From JBFGRM01 sp041563675 (GTDB lineage: Bacteria; Nitrospirota; Nitrospiria; Nitrospirales; Nitrospiraceae), in NCBI GenBank assembly GCA_041563675.1, contig JBFGRM010000145.1, positions 1 through 6,552 of the forward strand: DNA of 6,552 nucleotides, written 5' to 3'. Below are positions 4,986 to 6,552 of the stretch, piece by piece (positions within the stretch are counted from its first letter, which is position 1; each line of letters begins with the position of its first letter). Under the pieces are notes generated by a model, which made no database searches, had not been told where the DNA came from, and saw only the letters and a program-made list of their open reading frames with translations. The translations under genes were made by a program, and so were the position numbers.

Positions 4986-5369
4986 ATGATCGGACGAACG
5001 ATCCATAGGGCGACACCCCTACTAGGTGCTGCCCTCATCCTGTTGATTTGGTGCGTGACTTCCGCGAGCGGCGGTCCGATCACCACTCCCCATGCCCATG
5101 ACTCCGAGCTCGACCACGCCGTACACGATGCGGCCCATGCGGTCGACGAAGCGTGGGAGGTCTTTCACCAGGCGGCCCTCTCGGGCACTCTCGCGTCGCC
5201 GGAAATCCAGACACGCGTGGAGAAGTACCTTCATGAATCGCGGACCTTGTTGCTCAAAGCGAGGAAGGCACTCGACGAGAACGATCGCGAGACCGTCGAG
5301 CGCGTCGTCGGACAGATACAGGAATATACCGCCCAGGCAATCACACTGAGTCGGGAGCCGAAACGATGA
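4986..5369 (+). CDS. Small secreted His-rich helical protein, SmbP-like, possibly metal-binding
   Basis: A 127-residue protein with a signal peptide at about 1-28 (ATPLLGAALILLIWCVTSAS). The mature part is almost all helix-forming. Its start is rich in His (H36, H38, H44, H47, H51, H61), with H44, H47 and H51 spaced to share one helix face beside Asp and Glu (LDHAVHDAAHAVDEAWE). A second helical unit (76-98, VEKYLHESRTLLLKARKALD) and a third (101-120) follow. The architecture resembles SmbP of Nitrosomonas, a periplasmic copper-binding protein of short His-containing helical repeats, but here His is confined to the first part. A copper buffer or donor for the nearby oxidase is possible. The alternative is a non-metal helical-bundle adaptor. 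It starts 25 nt after SUMF1-B, and its TGA overlaps the ATG of SUMF1-C, so it is translationally coupled. The secreted helical nature is clear; the metal role is inferred from composition. Confidence 0.75.
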   Translation: MIGRTIHRATPLLGAALILLIWCVTSASGGPITTPHAHDSELDHAVHDAAHAVDEAWEVFHQAALSGTLASPEIQTRVEKYLHESRTLLLKARKALDENDRETVERVVGQIQEYTAQAITLSREPKR

Positions 5370-6217
5370 CGAGACACGCACAGCGAGCCGGCGGAGCGTG
5401 GGCAACGCTTTTTGCGCTGGTCGCGACGATCGGGCTGATCGGTGTTTTCCCACCGGGGGCCGGTTCGAGCCCCGGGAAGCGGGACCCGGTGGAGATGGTC
5501 CGAATCGCTGCGGGGCCGTTCCTAATGGGAAATCCGAAGGGCGTCGGCCGGCGGGACGAGCAGCCGCGACGTAAATTTTATCTGGACTCATTCTTCATCG
5601 ACAGATACGAAGTCACCAACGCTCGTTACTTGAACTTCGTCAACCAGACGGGCCACAGACCTCCGCCCAACCCCTACGGGGATGGCGCGTTCACCTCGGC
5701 CGAGGGAATCGAGCAGCTTCCCGTCGTCCAGATCAATTGGTATGACGCCGTCGAGTACTGTCAGTGGGCCGGCAAGCGGTTGCCGACGGAGGCCGAGTGG
5801 GAGAAAGCCGCCAGGGGCACGGATGGGCGTCTTTTTCCCTGGGGAAACAACGGGGCGACCGCCACCCACGCCAACTTCGACCGCGAATGGGTGGGGAAAA
5901 AGACCTTGCACCCGGTCGGCGCGCGTCCCGCCGGCCGCTCGCCCTTCGGTGTCGAGGACATGTCCGGAAACGCCCGTGAATGGGTGCAGGACTGGTACCA
6001 GCCCGATTATTACGAGAAGGCCCCGGACCGCAATCCCAAGGGACCGGAAGGCGGGGTACTGCGTGTCATCCGAGGCGGATCGTGGCACAGCCCCATCGCG
6101 GACATTCGTGCCACCGCCCGCGGCAAGGGCGGCTTTGCGCTCCGCACGCACGGCACGGGGTTTCGGTGCGCCGCGGATGAACGCGCCGGATCAGTGAAAA
6201 CGAGGAGGAAGCCATGA
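5366..6217 (+). CDS. SUMF1-C: third exported SUMF1/FGE-fold protein, diverged and without the tail
   Basis: A 283-residue protein with a signal peptide or anchor at about 10-33 (AWATLFALVATIGLIGVF). The SUMF1 fold spans 42-270: MVRIAAGPFLMGNP (44-57), IDRYEVTNARY (78-88), INWYDAVEYCQWAGKRLPT (123-141), EAEWEKAARG, FPWG (157-160), MSGNAREWVQDWY (199-211), RGGSW (236-240) and GFRC (265-268). C132 and C268 fit the structural disulfide. The catalytic Cys positions of FGE are S242 and I247, so FGE activity is not expected. It is nearer to generic family members than to A and B, and lacks their TPR-like tail. Instead it ends in a short basic tail (KTRRKP). Its ATG overlaps the preceding stop as ATGA, with GGGAG (5353-5357) 8 nt upstream. 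Its own stop overlaps the next start in the same way. It probably acts in the same envelope process as A and B, but is an older paralogue or was acquired separately. Confidence 0.9.
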   Translation: MTRHAQRAGGAWATLFALVATIGLIGVFPPGAGSSPGKRDPVEMVRIAAGPFLMGNPKGVGRRDEQPRRKFYLDSFFIDRYEVTNARYLNFVNQTGHRPPPNPYGDGAFTSAEGIEQLPVVQINWYDAVEYCQWAGKRLPTEAEWEKAARGTDGRLFPWGNNGATATHANFDREWVGKKTLHPVGARPAGRSPFGVEDMSGNAREWVQDWYQPDYYEKAPDRNPKGPEGGVLRVIRGGSWHSPIADIRATARGKGGFALRTHGTGFRCAADERAGSVKTRRKP

Positions 6218-6552
6218 ATATCGTCATCGCCGGAGGCTCGGGCTTCATCGGACGAGCGCTCGGCGCCTCATTAGAGTTGGACCACCATCACATCACGGTC
6301 TTGTCGAGAAATCCCGCGCAAGCCGCCCTCTCCTTTGGGCCGTCCATTGCGGTCTCCGAGTGGGACGGTCAAAACTCTGGACCTTGGCAGCAGGCGATCG
6401 AAGAAGCCGACGCCGTCGTCAACCTCGCGGGAGAGCCCGTCGCCGAGGCACGGTGGACGGCCGCACGCAAGCAAGTGATTCGCGAGAGCCGATTGAACGC
6501 AACCTACGCCCTCGTGGAGGCGATCAAGCGCGCGACCCGACGCCCTCGCGTG
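6214..6552 (+). CDS. TIGR01777-family NAD(P)-dependent epimerase/dehydrogenase, SDR39U1/YfcH-like (3' end outside window)
   Basis: The frame is open from ATG at 6214 to the window edge, 113 codons of a family usually near 300 residues. The start MNIVIAGGSGFIGRAL is a Rossmann nucleotide-binding motif (GxxGxxG). V57-S58-E-W-D-G, ADAVVNLAGEPV and RWTAARKQVIRESRLNATYA are typical of the TIGR01777 group of extended short-chain dehydrogenases. There is no signal peptide, so it is cytosolic, unlike the genes before it. GAGGAGGAA (6202-6210) lies 3 nt before the ATG, and the ATG overlaps the SUMF1-C stop (ATGA), so the genes are coupled. The family's substrate is poorly defined. From general knowledge, its genes often sit with photolyase and CarH/LitR-type regulators, which fits the regulator at the other end of this cluster. 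Confidence 0.9.
   Translation, partial: MNIVIAGGSGFIGRALGASLELDHHHITVLSRNPAQAALSFGPSIAVSEWDGQNSGPWQQAIEEADAVVNLAGEPVAEARWTAARKQVIRESRLNATYALVEAIKRATRRPRV

Noticed and set aside
3956..5086. 376-codon open frame on the - strand
   Set aside because: It is antisense to SUMF1-B and the His-rich protein and has no domain signature. The motifs are on the + strand.
2828..6217. Annotation of the three SUMF1-fold proteins as active sulfatase-activating FGE enzymes
   Set aside because: The catalytic Cys pair after RGGSW is replaced in all three and no sulfatase gene is present in the window.
1..6552. CRISPR array
   Set aside because: No regularly spaced direct repeats of suitable length were found on either strand.

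Overview
The window is GC-rich, gene-dense bacterial DNA. It holds one divergent regulator and a closely packed run of at least seven genes reading rightward, most of them encoding exported proteins. The taxon cannot be fixed from sequence alone. A copper oxidase fused to cytochrome c, a run of exported SUMF1-fold proteins, a small twin-CxxCG protein and a helical His-rich secreted protein together suggest an environmental chemolithotroph, perhaps Nitrospirota. This is low-confidence inference.

Left part (1-996): a leftward gene, cut by the window edge, encodes a MerR-family regulator with a C-terminal cobalamin-binding module. It carries both signatures of the CarH/LitR photoreceptors: Trp-x9-Glu-His in the helical cap and Glu-x-His-x-x-Gly for the lower axial ligand of B12. 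The 134 bp between it and the rightward genes hold back-to-back sigma70-like promoters and four copies of a motif close to ACATTRGAC, three on the + strand and one on the - strand. These overlap both promoters and are a plausible operator array.

Middle (997-2827): a 97-residue zinc-ribbon-like protein is followed by an exported two-domain multicopper oxidase with a C-terminal c-type cytochrome. The next 258 bp have no convincing gene. They contain an 11-bp perfect inverted repeat with smaller nested inverted repeats, a short hairpin and a weak candidate promoter.

Right part (2828-6552): three exported SUMF1/FGE-fold paralogues (A, B, C) with a His-rich helical SmbP-like protein between B and C, then the start of a TIGR01777 (SDR39U1/YfcH-like) dehydrogenase. 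A and B are close duplicates with a TPR-like tail; C is more diverged and lacks the tail. None of the three has the Cys pair used by true formylglycine-generating enzymes. The last three genes are tightly coupled, with two ATGA overlaps.

Working model (inference): a B12/light-responsive repressor controls itself and a periplasmic copper-redox module made of the oxidase-cytochrome, a possible metal-binding protein and three SUMF1-fold proteins of unknown chemistry. The TIGR01777 gene at the end fits this, because that family often accompanies photolyase and CarH/LitR-type regulators.
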